Assembly (NCBI GenBank): GCA_016215025.1 | Contig: JACRMI010000055.1 | Location: 1-64,000 of the forward strand | Reading direction: 5' to 3' | DNA length: 64,000 nt | From: Chloroflexota bacterium | GTDB lineage: Bacteria; Chloroflexota; Anaerolineae; UBA4142 | Notes under the pieces: generated by a model | The model's input: the letters and a program-made list of their open reading frames with translations, nothing else | Told to the model about the DNA's origin: nothing | Database searches by the model: none | Position numbers and translations under genes: made by a program | Shown here: piece after piece, positions 28,304 through 37,186 of the stretch | Position numbering within the stretch: the stretch's first letter is position 1 | How the letters are laid out: each line of letters opens with the position of its first letter

Positions 28304-29569
28304 ATGGTTGGAGCCATCGATTTCTCAAACGACATCAACGCGCTGAACCAACGTTTGCGTCTCGCGAACGAACGTCTCACTGCGCTCTACGAATCTACGC
28401 AAACGATCACCTCCACGTTAGAGTTGAACCAAGTGCTGGAACGTCTCGCGCAATCAACCGCGCATGTGATGAACGTAGAAGCGTGCTCGATTCGAATGCT
28501 CGACGAAACCGGCACCCGCTTGAAATTGGTTGCGTCGCATGGGCTGAGCGAAAATTATTTACAGCAAGGGCTTGTGTTGGAAAGTGAAGACTTGCTGCGG
28601 CGCGTGCTCGCCGAGGAGACGATCAACATTGGCGATGCAACACAAGATGCGCGTTGGGCGTATCCCTCACAAGCTGAAACGGAGGGACTACATTCGATCT
28701 TGATCGCGCCGCTCATCGGCAAAAAGGATGCTCTAGGTTTGGTACTCGCCGTTAGCCATCAGCCCTATCATTTCGTCGATGACGATGCAAAATTCCTGGT
28801 CGCCATCGGTCGGCAAGGCGGTATCGCGATAGAGAACGCGTTGGCGTTTGAGGCACTCGCGAAGAATGAAGAGTCAAAATCGAAATTTGTGAGGACAGTG
28901 ACGCATGAACTCCGCTCGCCCGTAAGCACGATTCGCAGTTTGTTGCGGACCTTTGCCGAAGGTTATCTCGGCGAGCTGACCGACACACAACGCGATACGA
29001 TTGAACGCATTTTGCGCCGCGCCGATTTCTTGCAAATGCTCATCGATGATTTGCTCGATCTCGCGGCGGGCAAATCGGATTCGCTGATGCATGAGGCCAA
29101 TACCCACGTCCAACTTGACGCGATTATCGAGCGCGTTATCAAGCGGCTGCAAATCGACGCGAGAGAGAAAAAAATCGAATTGACGTGTCTTTCTGTTCGC
29201 CATGATCAAGATGCAATTGTTCTAGCGGCCGAAGAGGGCATGGAACGCGTCCTGGGGAATCTCGTGTCGAATGCAATCAAGTACACGCCGCGCGGCGGAC
29301 GCGTGTTCGTATCGTTAAGCAGCGGAGAGGGCGTCGCGCGAATCGACGTGAGCGATTCGGGCATCGGCATTCCAGAGGAATCGTTTCCGTACTTGTTCGA
29401 CGAGTTTTATCGCGCGCCGAATGCCAGAGCGCTAGTCAAACAAGGCACGGGGTTGGGATTAGCGATCACGAAAGATATTGTTACGCGCTACGGCGGACAG
29501 ATGTCAGTGCGCAGCCAACTCAACGCGGGCACAACGTTCACCGTCACGTTTCCGATTGTGAGCCAATAG
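28304..29569 (+). CDS. Soluble sensor histidine kinase (GAF-HisKA-HATPase)
   Basis: 421 aa without membrane segments. GAF at about 30-185 (ALYESTQTITSTLELNQVL), HisKA with VTHELRSPVSTIRSLLRTF (His about 204), HATPase with NLVSNAIKYTP, SGIGIPEE and GTGLGLAI. Blocks of near identity to the preceding kinase indicate a tandem duplication in which the membrane part was lost or gained. The spacer is a palindromic repeat only, so both probably share a transcript. Confidence 0.9.
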   Translation: MVGAIDFSNDINALNQRLRLANERLTALYESTQTITSTLELNQVLERLAQSTAHVMNVEACSIRMLDETGTRLKLVASHGLSENYLQQGLVLESEDLLRRVLAEETINIGDATQDARWAYPSQAETEGLHSILIAPLIGKKDALGLVLAVSHQPYHFVDDDAKFLVAIGRQGGIAIENALAFEALAKNEESKSKFVRTVTHELRSPVSTIRSLLRTFAEGYLGELTDTQRDTIERILRRADFLQMLIDDLLDLAAGKSDSLMHEANTHVQLDAIIERVIKRLQIDAREKKIELTCLSVRHDQDAIVLAAEEGMERVLGNLVSNAIKYTPRGGRVFVSLSSGEGVARIDVSDSGIGIPEESFPYLFDEFYRAPNARALVKQGTGLGLAITKDIVTRYGGQMSVRSQLNAGTTFTVTFPIVSQ

Positions 29570-29623
29570 CGCATTTGTCCTTGCAAGGGGCGATTTGAGT
29601 GAGTGTCGTCGCGGATAGTTGTT

Positions 29624-29672
29624 AGAGCGACGAAGCAATCTCTGTCTCAGCTTGAGATTGCTTCGTCGCTCT
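29624..29672. repeat. Palindromic repeat family, copy 3
   Basis: AGAGCGACGAAGCAATCTC (29624-29642) and its perfect complement (29654-29672) around an 11-nt loop, in the convergent spacer between the kinase and the molybdopterin oxidoreductase. It may serve as a bidirectional terminator. TCCTCGCAATGCC further on (29707) is a decayed outer arm. Confidence 0.8.
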
Positions 29673-29722
29673 GTCTTGTCCTGATGGAGATACGTGTCTG
29701 CGTCGCTCCTCGCAATGCCCTT

Positions 29723-31792
29723 CTATATTCTTTCCACCTCAACGCGATTGTCGTGAAAGACCGCGCCGCCCATATCGGACTTGCGCTGCGAAACCGTCGC
29801 GTTCGCGTTTGCAGGATAGCTATTCAGCTTCGACCAATACCCTTTGGGACTCATCGCCACGCCAAGGCGAACAGCATCGCTCACGGCAACTACCGCTCGA
29901 AACTCTCCTCGCTCGTTTAAGATTCGCGCCTGGTCTCCATCCGATAAATTGCGCCGCGCCGCATCCATCGGATGAAGTACCACGCGAATCGGTCCTGCTT
30001 GCTTCGCCAACTCTGGTTTGTTCGCAAAGATACTGTTCAAAAAGTAATGCGATGCTGGCGATATGAGCGTCAGCGGATAACGCTGCGCCAATTCCTGATC
30101 CACCACCTCTTCCGACGGCGTGTAGGATGGCAACGGATCGAATCCATCATCGGCGGCGCGCATCGAATAGAATTCGATTTTGCCGGACGGCGTCGCAAAG
30201 CCAAACGGGTATGCCGGCGTTGGCTCTGGATAATTCAAACGCACCCAACCCTGCTCTTTGAGTTTTTCCAGCGTGATGCCCTTGAGCGACGTATGGTCCG
30301 TATCGAGATAAGCGCGCGCCAAATCCTCGTCGCTCTCGTAGAGCCAAGGGGCAGTCAATCCCATGCGCTTTGCCAACCGTCGGTGAATTTCGGTGCTGGC
30401 AAGACATTCGCCGGGTGGCGTAACGGCTGGCTCGTTCCACAGCAAATAGAGATGACCGTACGCGTTCAACAAATCGGCGTGCTCCGGTTGCATCGTGGTT
30501 GGCAAAATCAAATCGGCATAGTCCGCCGTGTCGGTTTGAAAATGATCGACGACGACGGTGAACAAATCGTCGCGCGCCAAACCACGCCGCACCTGATTCT
30601 GATCGGGATTGCTCGCGGCGGGGTTTGCGCCCAGCACGATGAGCGCCTTGAGCAGCGGATCACTGACGTTGAGAAGATTATCGCCGAGTTGCGACATTAG
30701 CAGTGTGCGCGTGTTCGGTGGACGCAGATCACTGCGCGATAGCCGGGCGAAATTTCCTTCGCAATAATCGCCGGTCGAATAAACCGCGCCGCCGCCGATG
30801 TGCTGCCAATCGCCGGTGACACCAGGAATGGTCATGATCGTGCGCAACGCCATTCCGCCACCCGCATGTCGCTGCACGCCCATCTTGGTTAGGATGCTCG
30901 TCGGGCGCGTGGTCGCGAGTCGTTTGCCGAGCGCAACAATTTTTTCTTTATCGATGCCGGTCAATTCCGCAACACGCTCTGGTGGATATTCGGCGATGCG
31001 TTCGCGATAATGGTCCCAGCCAAGCGTATTCTTTTCGATATAGCTCTTATCCTCCGCGCCGAGCGTGACAATGACGTTCAACAATCCAAGCGCGAGCGCC
31101 GCATCCGACCCAGGAATCAGCGAGATATATTCGTCGGCTTGTTCCGCCGTGCGCGTGCGAATCGGATCGATCACGACGACGTGCGCGCCATTCTTGCGCG
31201 CCTCAGTGATAAAGCGCCAAATGTGATTGTGACTCGTGAGCGGATTGGTTCCCCAGAGCAAAATTAACTTGGAATGACGACATTGCTCCGGGTCCATGCC
31301 GTGTCGCGAGCCCATCGTATACGTTGTGCCGATGCTGCCCGCGCGCGAGCAAATATTCACCGAATGGATGGATGCGCCAAGCGTATTCCACAGTCGCTGA
31401 CCGACGCCCGCTTCACCTTGAAGAAATCCCATGTTGCCGCATCCGACAAATGGCAAAATCGCTTGCGCGCCGTACTGCGCGATGATGCTTTGCAAACGGT
31501 CGGCGATTTCGTCGAGCGCAGCATCCCAGGTGATGCGTTCGAATTTGCCCTCGCCTTTGCGACCAACGCGCCGCAGCGGATACAGCAATCGGTCCGGCGC
31601 GTACACATGCTCAAGATAGTTGTTCATCTTGACGCACAGACTGCCGCGCGTGTACGGATGATCGCGAGTACCGCGCAGCGCAACCGCGCGACCATTTTCG
31701 ACGGTCACCTCCCAACTGCACGTATCGGGACAATCAAGTGGGCACGCCCCCCGAACGATTTTACCTTGAAAAGATTTCGATTGTTCTGTCAT
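29723..31792 (-). CDS. Molybdopterin-dependent oxidoreductase (DMSO reductase superfamily)
   Basis: 689 aa. N-terminal 4Fe-4S motif CPLDCPDTC with the fourth Cys in GSLC, then molybdopterin domains (WGTNPLTSHNHIWRF, VVIDPIRTRTAEQADEYI, SILTKMGVQRH) and the C-terminal molydop_binding barrel (LTLISPASHYFLNS). No Sec is needed, and the Mo ligand is probably in VNICSRAG, which cannot be fixed as Cys or Ser from sequence alone. No Tat signal, so cytoplasmic. Start 31792 lies 8 nt after AGGA and 7 bp after the DinB stop. Family members include formate dehydrogenase-like and BisC-like enzymes; the substrate is unknown. Confidence 0.85.
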   Translation of the reverse strand: MTEQSKSFQGKIVRGACPLDCPDTCSWEVTVENGRAVALRGTRDHPYTRGSLCVKMNNYLEHVYAPDRLLYPLRRVGRKGEGKFERITWDAALDEIADRLQSIIAQYGAQAILPFVGCGNMGFLQGEAGVGQRLWNTLGASIHSVNICSRAGSIGTTYTMGSRHGMDPEQCRHSKLILLWGTNPLTSHNHIWRFITEARKNGAHVVVIDPIRTRTAEQADEYISLIPGSDAALALGLLNVIVTLGAEDKSYIEKNTLGWDHYRERIAEYPPERVAELTGIDKEKIVALGKRLATTRPTSILTKMGVQRHAGGGMALRTIMTIPGVTGDWQHIGGGAVYSTGDYCEGNFARLSRSDLRPPNTRTLLMSQLGDNLLNVSDPLLKALIVLGANPAASNPDQNQVRRGLARDDLFTVVVDHFQTDTADYADLILPTTMQPEHADLLNAYGHLYLLWNEPAVTPPGECLASTEIHRRLAKRMGLTAPWLYESDEDLARAYLDTDHTSLKGITLEKLKEQGWVRLNYPEPTPAYPFGFATPSGKIEFYSMRAADDGFDPLPSYTPSEEVVDQELAQRYPLTLISPASHYFLNSIFANKPELAKQAGPIRVVLHPMDAARRNLSDGDQARILNERGEFRAVVAVSDAVRLGVAMSPKGYWSKLNSYPANANATVSQRKSDMGGAVFHDNRVEVERI

Positions 31793-31799
31793 TGTTTCC

Positions 31800-32330
31800 T
31801 CATGGAGTGACGGCCTGCGCAGCGTGAGCACGCAAAGCATTTTCGATTTGCCGAATGTGTCCATGCCCATGACGCGCATAGGTCTCGACAAAATGATCAA
31901 TCGTCAACTCACCCATTTCCGAATGAATTCCTACTCGCGCAAAATCGCTTGCTTCAAGTTGCTCCAACAAATTCGCCCAACGGTCGTGCAATCCACGCAT
32001 AATCAATACGGAGGCGGTGACATCGATCTGGCTCACATCAGCCAACTGCGCCCAAGCTTCTTGATCCCAGGTTTTTAGATGGGGCTTGTCTTCCGTCAGG
32101 ATCAATTTCATTCGAGTATACGCATGAATGTGCGAATCGGCGAGATGATGAATCGTCTGTGCTATGTTCCAATCACCGTCGAGCGTGGGATGTTCAGGTA
32201 GGCAAGGCAAGCTCAGTTGGTCGGCAGACAAGGTGTTGACCAATCGCAAAAGGTCCGCGGGAAATTGTTTGATCTTTGCAATACAGTCTTGCCGTTGCGA
32301 TTTTGTGAGGATAGTCTGTTGATGAATCAT
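31800..32330 (-). CDS. DinB/YfiT-family protein
   Basis: 176 aa four-helix bundle of the DinB superfamily. WNIAQTIHHLADSHIHAY and YARHGHGHIRQI supply the three metal-binding His residues of the YfiT/BstA branch, which includes bacillithiol-type S-transferases and putative hydrolases. The start at 32330 is one base after the transporter stop. Part of a leftward five-gene set; its role there is not evident. Confidence 0.8.
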   Translation of the reverse strand: MIHQQTILTKSQRQDCIAKIKQFPADLLRLVNTLSADQLSLPCLPEHPTLDGDWNIAQTIHHLADSHIHAYTRMKLILTEDKPHLKTWDQEAWAQLADVSQIDVTASVLIMRGLHDRWANLLEQLEASDFARVGIHSEMGELTIDHFVETYARHGHGHIRQIENALRAHAAQAVTP

Positions 32331-32331
32331 G

Positions 32332-33273
32332 CTACTCACTCGCAGGTGAAATTGCCGGTTGCGGACGTCTAACCTGCCGCGTCGTGATGAATACAATGGC
32401 TGTGACAATGACGACAGTAGCCATCAAAGTTTGAAGCGTGAGGGTCTCGCCTGCGAGCGCCCAACCGAGAAATACGGCGACCACCGGATTCACATACGCA
32501 TAAGTCGATGCAATCGATAAAGGCGTCACGCGCAACAACCAGGTGAACGCGCTGAACGCAACGATCGCTCCGAAGACGATCAAATAACCCAACGCAACAA
32601 GTGATTGCAGCGATACTTGTTCGAGCCGCAATCGTCCCCATTCGCCAGTCACCGACCCAGCGATCAGAAACAGCACGCCGCCCACAAGCATTTCCATCCC
32701 GGTTCCCAACAATGGCGCGGACGGTAATTTTGCATATCGCGCATAAAACGATCCAACTGCCCATGACAAGGTGGCGAAAATAAGCACGCCAGCACCAATC
32801 GGATTGATTTGATTTCCGCCATCGAGTTTGCCTTGCCCAACAAGCAACGCGATCCCGACTAGCCCTAGCAATAATCCGATAACCACACCCGTGGTAGGTC
32901 GCACTCCGTTGCGCCACCAATCCAACAGCACCATCCACAACGGAGTGGTCGCAATGATGACGGCGGTCACACTCGATGGAACGAATTGTTCCGCCCAGAC
33001 CACGCCGCCGTTTCCGCCGAACAGCAACAACGCGGCGATGATCGCCGTCGAGCGCCAATGCACGCGCTTGGGTGCTTGCACTCCGCTGAATCGCATCGCT
33101 GCATACAGAATCGCGCCCGCGATCAAAAAGCGCGTGCCCGCCATAAGAAATGGAGGCAGCGTTTCGATGGCGAATCGAATCGCCAGATAAGTTGATCCCC
33201 AAATAATATAGACGGCGCCTAGCGCCGCCATAATGCTCCACTGTGATGGAGCCATTGATTTCAACTTCGGCAT
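32332..33273 (-). CDS. EamA/DMT-family transporter
   Basis: 313 aa with ten predicted helices in two EamA repeats. AVYIIWGSTYLAIRFAIETLPPFLMAGTRFL is typical of the YedA/RhaT-type drug-metabolite exporters. GGNGGVVWAEQFVPSSVTAVIIATTPLWM ends repeat one. Start 33273 follows AAAGGAG by 5 nt. Substrate unknown. Confidence 0.88.
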   Translation of the reverse strand: MPKLKSMAPSQWSIMAALGAVYIIWGSTYLAIRFAIETLPPFLMAGTRFLIAGAILYAAMRFSGVQAPKRVHWRSTAIIAALLLFGGNGGVVWAEQFVPSSVTAVIIATTPLWMVLLDWWRNGVRPTTGVVIGLLLGLVGIALLVGQGKLDGGNQINPIGAGVLIFATLSWAVGSFYARYAKLPSAPLLGTGMEMLVGGVLFLIAGSVTGEWGRLRLEQVSLQSLVALGYLIVFGAIVAFSAFTWLLRVTPLSIASTYAYVNPVVAVFLGWALAGETLTLQTLMATVVIVTAIVFITTRQVRRPQPAISPASE

Positions 33274-33283
33274 GTAACTCCTT

Positions 33284-34015
33284 TCAAGATTGGTATTGTC
33301 GAATAGTATCCTCGGCGTAGGGTCGTCCGCTGGTGCGATAGACATGCACCAACTCTTGCACATCAAATGGCACTCGCCGAAATTCTAAACTCATGCGGCC
33401 ATTTTCAATTTGCAGCACCGCGTACTCAGCCCATGGATCCGCTCGAAAATTGTTTTCGTCTTGATCGTGTCGATACGCCAGCCCGACACTTCCCGGATTG
33501 AAAAAGAAATTATCGCCATTCCGTCGCACTTGCTGCGCGTGCGTATGTCCACCCGCAAGAATCCAAGCGGAATATTTTCCCAAGAATCGCTTAAACTCAT
33601 CCTCGGCTGCTTGGGGTGCAATCACATCGTCAAACGAGTCGGGCGAGCCGTGAAAGCAAAGCAACTTGCGATGATCCGGCAATCGCATCTCGACCGTCGG
33701 CAGAAAACTGGCGATGAATGCTCGATCGCCGTCAGAGAGTTGCGACAACGACCATTCACGAATGGTTCGCTGTTTGGACGTAATCGCCTCGTGACCGGTA
33801 TCGACACCAGTGAGCAACCACGCATCCGCATTGCCCATGACCACCGGGCAAGCAAGTTCCGATAATCGCGCGACAACTTGCGCTGGTTGGGGGCCACCTT
33901 GAATTGCATCGCCTAAACATACCGTACTATCGACCGGTTGATTTTGCAAGTCGGCAAGCACAGCATCGAACGCGACGCAATTCGCATGCACATCAGAGAT
34001 AACAGCAATTCGCAT
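33284..34015 (-). CDS. Calcineurin-like metallophosphoesterase
   Basis: 243 aa. The metal-binding set is ISDVHAN, CLGDAIQGG, MGNADAW and the His pair in GGHTHAQQ, typical of the YfcE/MJ0936-like phosphodiesterase family (metallophos_2). Start 34015 is chosen because it lies five bases past the epimerase gene's end (34021) and has AGGA upstream. Substrate unknown. Confidence 0.85.
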   Translation of the reverse strand: MRIAVISDVHANCVAFDAVLADLQNQPVDSTVCLGDAIQGGPQPAQVVARLSELACPVVMGNADAWLLTGVDTGHEAITSKQRTIREWSLSQLSDGDRAFIASFLPTVEMRLPDHRKLLCFHGSPDSFDDVIAPQAAEDEFKRFLGKYSAWILAGGHTHAQQVRRNGDNFFFNPGSVGLAYRHDQDENNFRADPWAEYAVLQIENGRMSLEFRRVPFDVQELVHVYRTSGRPYAEDTIRQYQS

Positions 34016-34020
34016 GATAT

Positions 34021-34725
34021 TTATTCCTGACTCAAACGGAAATTGGGATTCCAACCGAGATCTCTTAATGCTTTTTGCGAGGAGACAGTGCCATCCTCTT
34101 CCGCAATGTTGTATATTCCCGGTGAGCCACGTGTCACGGCTAATCGAGCAGCATGGGCAGCCGCGTCAACATGCACAGGTCCGCCAACAGGTGGATTGTC
34201 GAATCCGGTTCCTGGTCCATAGAATTTGCCGTATCGTAGTACGATTCCTTCGAACGGTGCGTGAAGCACTTGATGTTCCAGAGAAACAACGCCGTTCGCA
34301 TTCTTTATTGGTGAATCTTCGGTGTAAGGCATCGGGCCCATCTCATAGACAAACGAAATGCTCTGAGCAATCATTCGCTTGACACCTGCCGCAACCGATG
34401 CTGCGATTAGGTTACGCGTACCAATATCACGAATCGTGGCATTGCGGACGAGAGCGTCAGGCATCTTGGACGGTTCCAATGCATCCGGCAAATCGGTGAG
34501 TTGATGAATCACAATATCCGGCTGGGCATCAGCAACAACCTTGTGCAGTTTGTTTTCATCAAATACGTCGATAACGACTGGCCTGATTCCGAGCACACGC
34601 AAATCAAACTCTTTTTCCGGTGAACGAGTCGTACCGGTTACCGACCAACCATCTTTGACGAGCAAAACGCACAGCCGGCGACCGACAACGCCGCTCGCGC
34701 CGGCAACAAAAATATTGTTTTTCAT
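34021..34725 (-). CDS. NAD(P)-dependent epimerase/dehydratase-like protein
   Basis: 234 aa, short for the extended SDR family (usually about 300). The Rossmann motif GASGVVGRRL is present. The expected YxxxK active site is weak: SISFVYEMG appears where Tyr is expected and the Lys is not evident. Together with the truncated C-terminus this suggests an atypical or reduced SDR. First gene of the leftward set. Confidence 0.75.
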   Translation of the reverse strand: MKNNIFVAGASGVVGRRLCVLLVKDGWSVTGTTRSPEKEFDLRVLGIRPVVIDVFDENKLHKVVADAQPDIVIHQLTDLPDALEPSKMPDALVRNATIRDIGTRNLIAASVAAGVKRMIAQSISFVYEMGPMPYTEDSPIKNANGVVSLEHQVLHAPFEGIVLRYGKFYGPGTGFDNPPVGGPVHVDAAAHAARLAVTRGSPGIYNIAEEDGTVSSQKALRDLGWNPNFRLSQE

Positions 34726-34746
34726 GTCGCCACCATGTCCAACCCG

Positions 34747-35304
34747 CTAGACAACTTTTCTTTGTTCCCCAAACCAAAACGCGCCGGGAAAATCTTCGGC
34801 GGCCTGTTTTCGCTTGCCGCTCCACTCTTCGATGTCGATCCGATAGACCAGGGTGCGCGCCAACTCCTCCGGTTGAACGGCACGATAATCTTTGCCGTAC
34901 TCAAGATACACAAAATATTTCTCGATCAACATCTGCAACGCACGCGTCGCTTCCACTGGGTCGGAAACAGCCGACGCATGTCCGAACACGACGACGCTCG
35001 CGTACTCGCCGCCCATGGCAAACGCCGTCGGTGCTGGCAACATCCGCCCGATTTCGTTGACGCTGAAACAAACACGCGGATTGGCTTCAATATCGGTGCG
35101 AGTCCGCCCGGCCAACGCACCGTGCATGTAAATTGCGTTGGCGGTTTCATCGAAAACAAAGTGGCGGGCAACAATGTAGGGCTGCCCCGCATTGGCGGTC
35201 GCCATGATTCCGATCGCTGCGCGGTGAAGCATCGACCGAATCCACGCTTCGTCTTCGACAGCGCGATCCTTACGTTTGACTGGAGAAAAGGGTATGGTTT
35301 TCAT
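34747..35304 (-). CDS. Pyridoxamine 5'-phosphate oxidase-family flavoprotein
   Basis: 185 aa split-barrel protein. MLHRAAIGIMATANAGQPYIVARHFVF and AIYMHGALAGRTRTDIEANPRVCFSVNE match the Pyridox_oxase_2 (nitroimidazole resistance, NimA-like) subgroup, which binds FMN. It is divergent from a MocR-type regulator, a pairing often seen for such genes. The ATG at 35304 is preferred because longer readings would cover the shared promoter. Confidence 0.82.
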   Translation of the reverse strand: MKTIPFSPVKRKDRAVEDEAWIRSMLHRAAIGIMATANAGQPYIVARHFVFDETANAIYMHGALAGRTRTDIEANPRVCFSVNEIGRMLPAPTAFAMGGEYASVVVFGHASAVSDPVEATRALQMLIEKYFVYLEYGKDYRAVQPEELARTLVYRIDIEEWSGKRKQAAEDFPGAFWFGEQRKVV

Positions 35305-35321
35305 GCGTTCTAATCTAACCG

Positions 35322-35375
35322 AAAATTGGTCTTGACACAAGTGCCATTTTTGGCTAGATTGACGGTACCAATTTT
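35322..35375 (+). promoter_or_regulatory. Promoter of the MocR gene flanked by an inverted repeat
   Basis: TTGACA (35332-35337) and TAGATT (35355-35360) are 17 bp apart. AAAATTGGT (35322-35330) and ACCAATTTT (35367-35375) flank the promoter as a perfect 9-bp inverted repeat, a likely MocR binding site controlling both directions. Confidence 0.65.
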
Positions 35376-35386
35376 GGGAGTCACTT

Positions 35387-36910
35387 ATGCCAAAGCGTTC
35401 ATCCTTTCTCACGCTCGCCGCGATTGATCTCGATCGTTCCGAGCCAACAGCATTGCATCGCCAATTATATTATCGTTTGAGCAACGCGATTCTTACACGC
35501 CGACTCGTACCCGGCACGCGGCTTCCACCCACACGCGCACTCGCCGCCGAATTAGGCGTCGCACGCAACACCGTCGTCAATGCGTTCGAGCAACTCTTAG
35601 CCGAAGGATACATCGAAGGCAAAGTCGGTAGTGGGACGTACGTCAGCCACGCCCTGCCCGACGACGTGCTGCAAACTCGTGCGAAATCAAGTCCACCGAC
35701 GCGTGCCATTTCTTCGAGTGCAGCACTTTCCAAACGCGGCGCGATTATCGCATCGGCTCCGGCGAAGCAATGGCAAGACAGCGGCAGACCACGCGCGTTT
35801 CGCCCCGGAATCCCCGCGCTCGATGAATTTCCATTCGAGACGTGGCGGCAGCTCGCGAACAAGCGTTGGCGAACGTTAGCGCGCGATTCACTCTCGTACG
35901 GCGAGCCAGAGGGTTATCGACCGTTGCGCCAAGCGATTGTAGCGTACCTGGGTCAATCGCGCGGGGTGCGCTGCGAACCGGAACAGGTTATCGTCGTCGC
36001 CGGATCGCAACAGGCGCTTGACCTCGCCGCACGTTTGCTGCTCGATCCCGGCGACGTGGTGTGGATGGAAGAGCCAGGTTATCGCGGTGCGCGCGGCGCA
36101 TTGCTTGCGGCCGGTGCAAAGCTCGTGCCGGTGCCGGTCGATGCGGAAGGTTTGCGTGTGGACATTGGAATTCGCAAAGCAAAGGCGGCGCGTGTGGCGT
36201 ATGTCACACCGTCGCATCAATATCCGCTCGGCGTGACGATGAGCCTCGCACGCCGATTAAAGTTGTTGGAATGGGCAGCGCGTTCGAATGCATGGATCTT
36301 GGAGGACGATTACGACAGCGAGTATCGCTATTCGGGGCGACCACTCACCGCGCTGCAAGGACTCGACACTGCGAACCGCGTGATCTACATCGGCACATTC
36401 AGCAAAGTTTTGTTTCCGGCGCTGCGCCTGGGTTATCTCGTCGTGCCACCTAATCTGGTCGATGCATTCATCGCGGCGCGCGCAATGGCAGACCGTCAAT
36501 CGCCCGTACTCGATCAAGCGGTGCTCGCCGATTTCATCGCCGAAGGATATTTCGCGCGCCACTTGCGCCACATGCGAGCGCTGTACGCTGAACGTCGAGC
36601 CGCGCTGGTCGATGCGGTGAACCGCGAATTGGATGGTATGCTGGAGATTACGTCGGAGCAAGCCGGCTTGCATGTGATGGCACGCTTGCCACAAAGCATC
36701 GATGATCGCGAGGTGGCACGCCGTGCCGCCACGCACAATGTCGAAGCACCGGCGTTGTCCGATTACGCGTTGACACATTTGGCGTACGGTGGACTCGTTC
36801 TCGGTTATGCTGCGGTGAACGAAAACGAAATTCGCGAAGGCGTGCGAAGATTGGAACTGGCGATTAAAAATCGCAGCAACAAAATCACGAAATCCGCCTT
36901 CGCGGATTAA
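35387..36910 (+). CDS. MocR/PdxR-family regulator (GntR-HTH fused to aminotransferase domain)
   Basis: 507 aa. GntR winged helix (about 20-90: LVPGTRLPPTRALAAELGVARNTVVNAFEQL), linker, then class I aminotransferase fold with FRPGIPALDEFPFETWRQL, VVAGSQQALDLAARLL, EDDYDSEYRYSGRPL and the PLP Lys in GTFSKVLFPALRLGY. MocR proteins sense PLP or related amines. It probably controls the divergent PNPOx-family gene through the inverted repeat at 35322-35375. The last codons lie within the first unit of a tandem repeat. Confidence 0.9.
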   Translation: MPKRSSFLTLAAIDLDRSEPTALHRQLYYRLSNAILTRRLVPGTRLPPTRALAAELGVARNTVVNAFEQLLAEGYIEGKVGSGTYVSHALPDDVLQTRAKSSPPTRAISSSAALSKRGAIIASAPAKQWQDSGRPRAFRPGIPALDEFPFETWRQLANKRWRTLARDSLSYGEPEGYRPLRQAIVAYLGQSRGVRCEPEQVIVVAGSQQALDLAARLLLDPGDVVWMEEPGYRGARGALLAAGAKLVPVPVDAEGLRVDIGIRKAKAARVAYVTPSHQYPLGVTMSLARRLKLLEWAARSNAWILEDDYDSEYRYSGRPLTALQGLDTANRVIYIGTFSKVLFPALRLGYLVVPPNLVDAFIAARAMADRQSPVLDQAVLADFIAEGYFARHLRHMRALYAERRAALVDAVNRELDGMLEITSEQAGLHVMARLPQSIDDREVARRAATHNVEAPALSDYALTHLAYGGLVLGYAAVNENEIREGVRRLELAIKNRSNKITKSAFAD

Positions 36911-36917
36911 GAAGATT

Positions 36918-37111
36918 AGCCGACGAAGGTCGGCTTTGTGCTTTTGTTGCCGCGAATTCATTCGCCCGTTTTCGGATTAAAGAGTCCAGCCGACGGAGGT
37001 CGGCTTTGTGCTTTTGTTGCCGCGAATTCATTCGCCCGTTTTCGGATTAAAGAGTCCAGCCGACGGAGGTCGGCTTTGTGCTTTTGTTGCCACGAATTCA
37101 TTCGCCCGTTT
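36918..37111. repeat. 70-bp tandem repeat, about 2.8 units
   Basis: Units begin at 36918, 36988 and 37058. Each contains an AGCCGAC/GTCGGCT hairpin followed by a T-rich stretch, so it could act as serial terminators after the MocR gene. Units two and three differ by one base over the shared part. The first unit's left part (CGGATTAAGAAG) overlaps the MocR stop codon, showing the array grew from the gene end. Confidence 0.9.
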
Positions 37112-37114
37112 ACT

Positions 37115-37143
37115 TTGACGCTTGCCACTGCGTATGCTATAAT
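37115..37143 (+). promoter_or_regulatory. Promoter of the NarX-like kinase gene
   Basis: TTGACG (37115-37120), 17 bp, consensus TATAAT (37138-37143). It starts four bases beyond the tandem repeat. Confidence 0.8.
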
Positions 37144-37186
37144 CGCGCCCAAGCTTCACTGCCATACAAAGGAACTGCTGAGACCT

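Noticed and set aside
36918..37111. 70-bp tandem repeats as CRISPR or an iteron origin
   Set aside because: Units are directly adjacent without variable spacers, each carries a hairpin with T-rich tail, and no replication gene is nearby.
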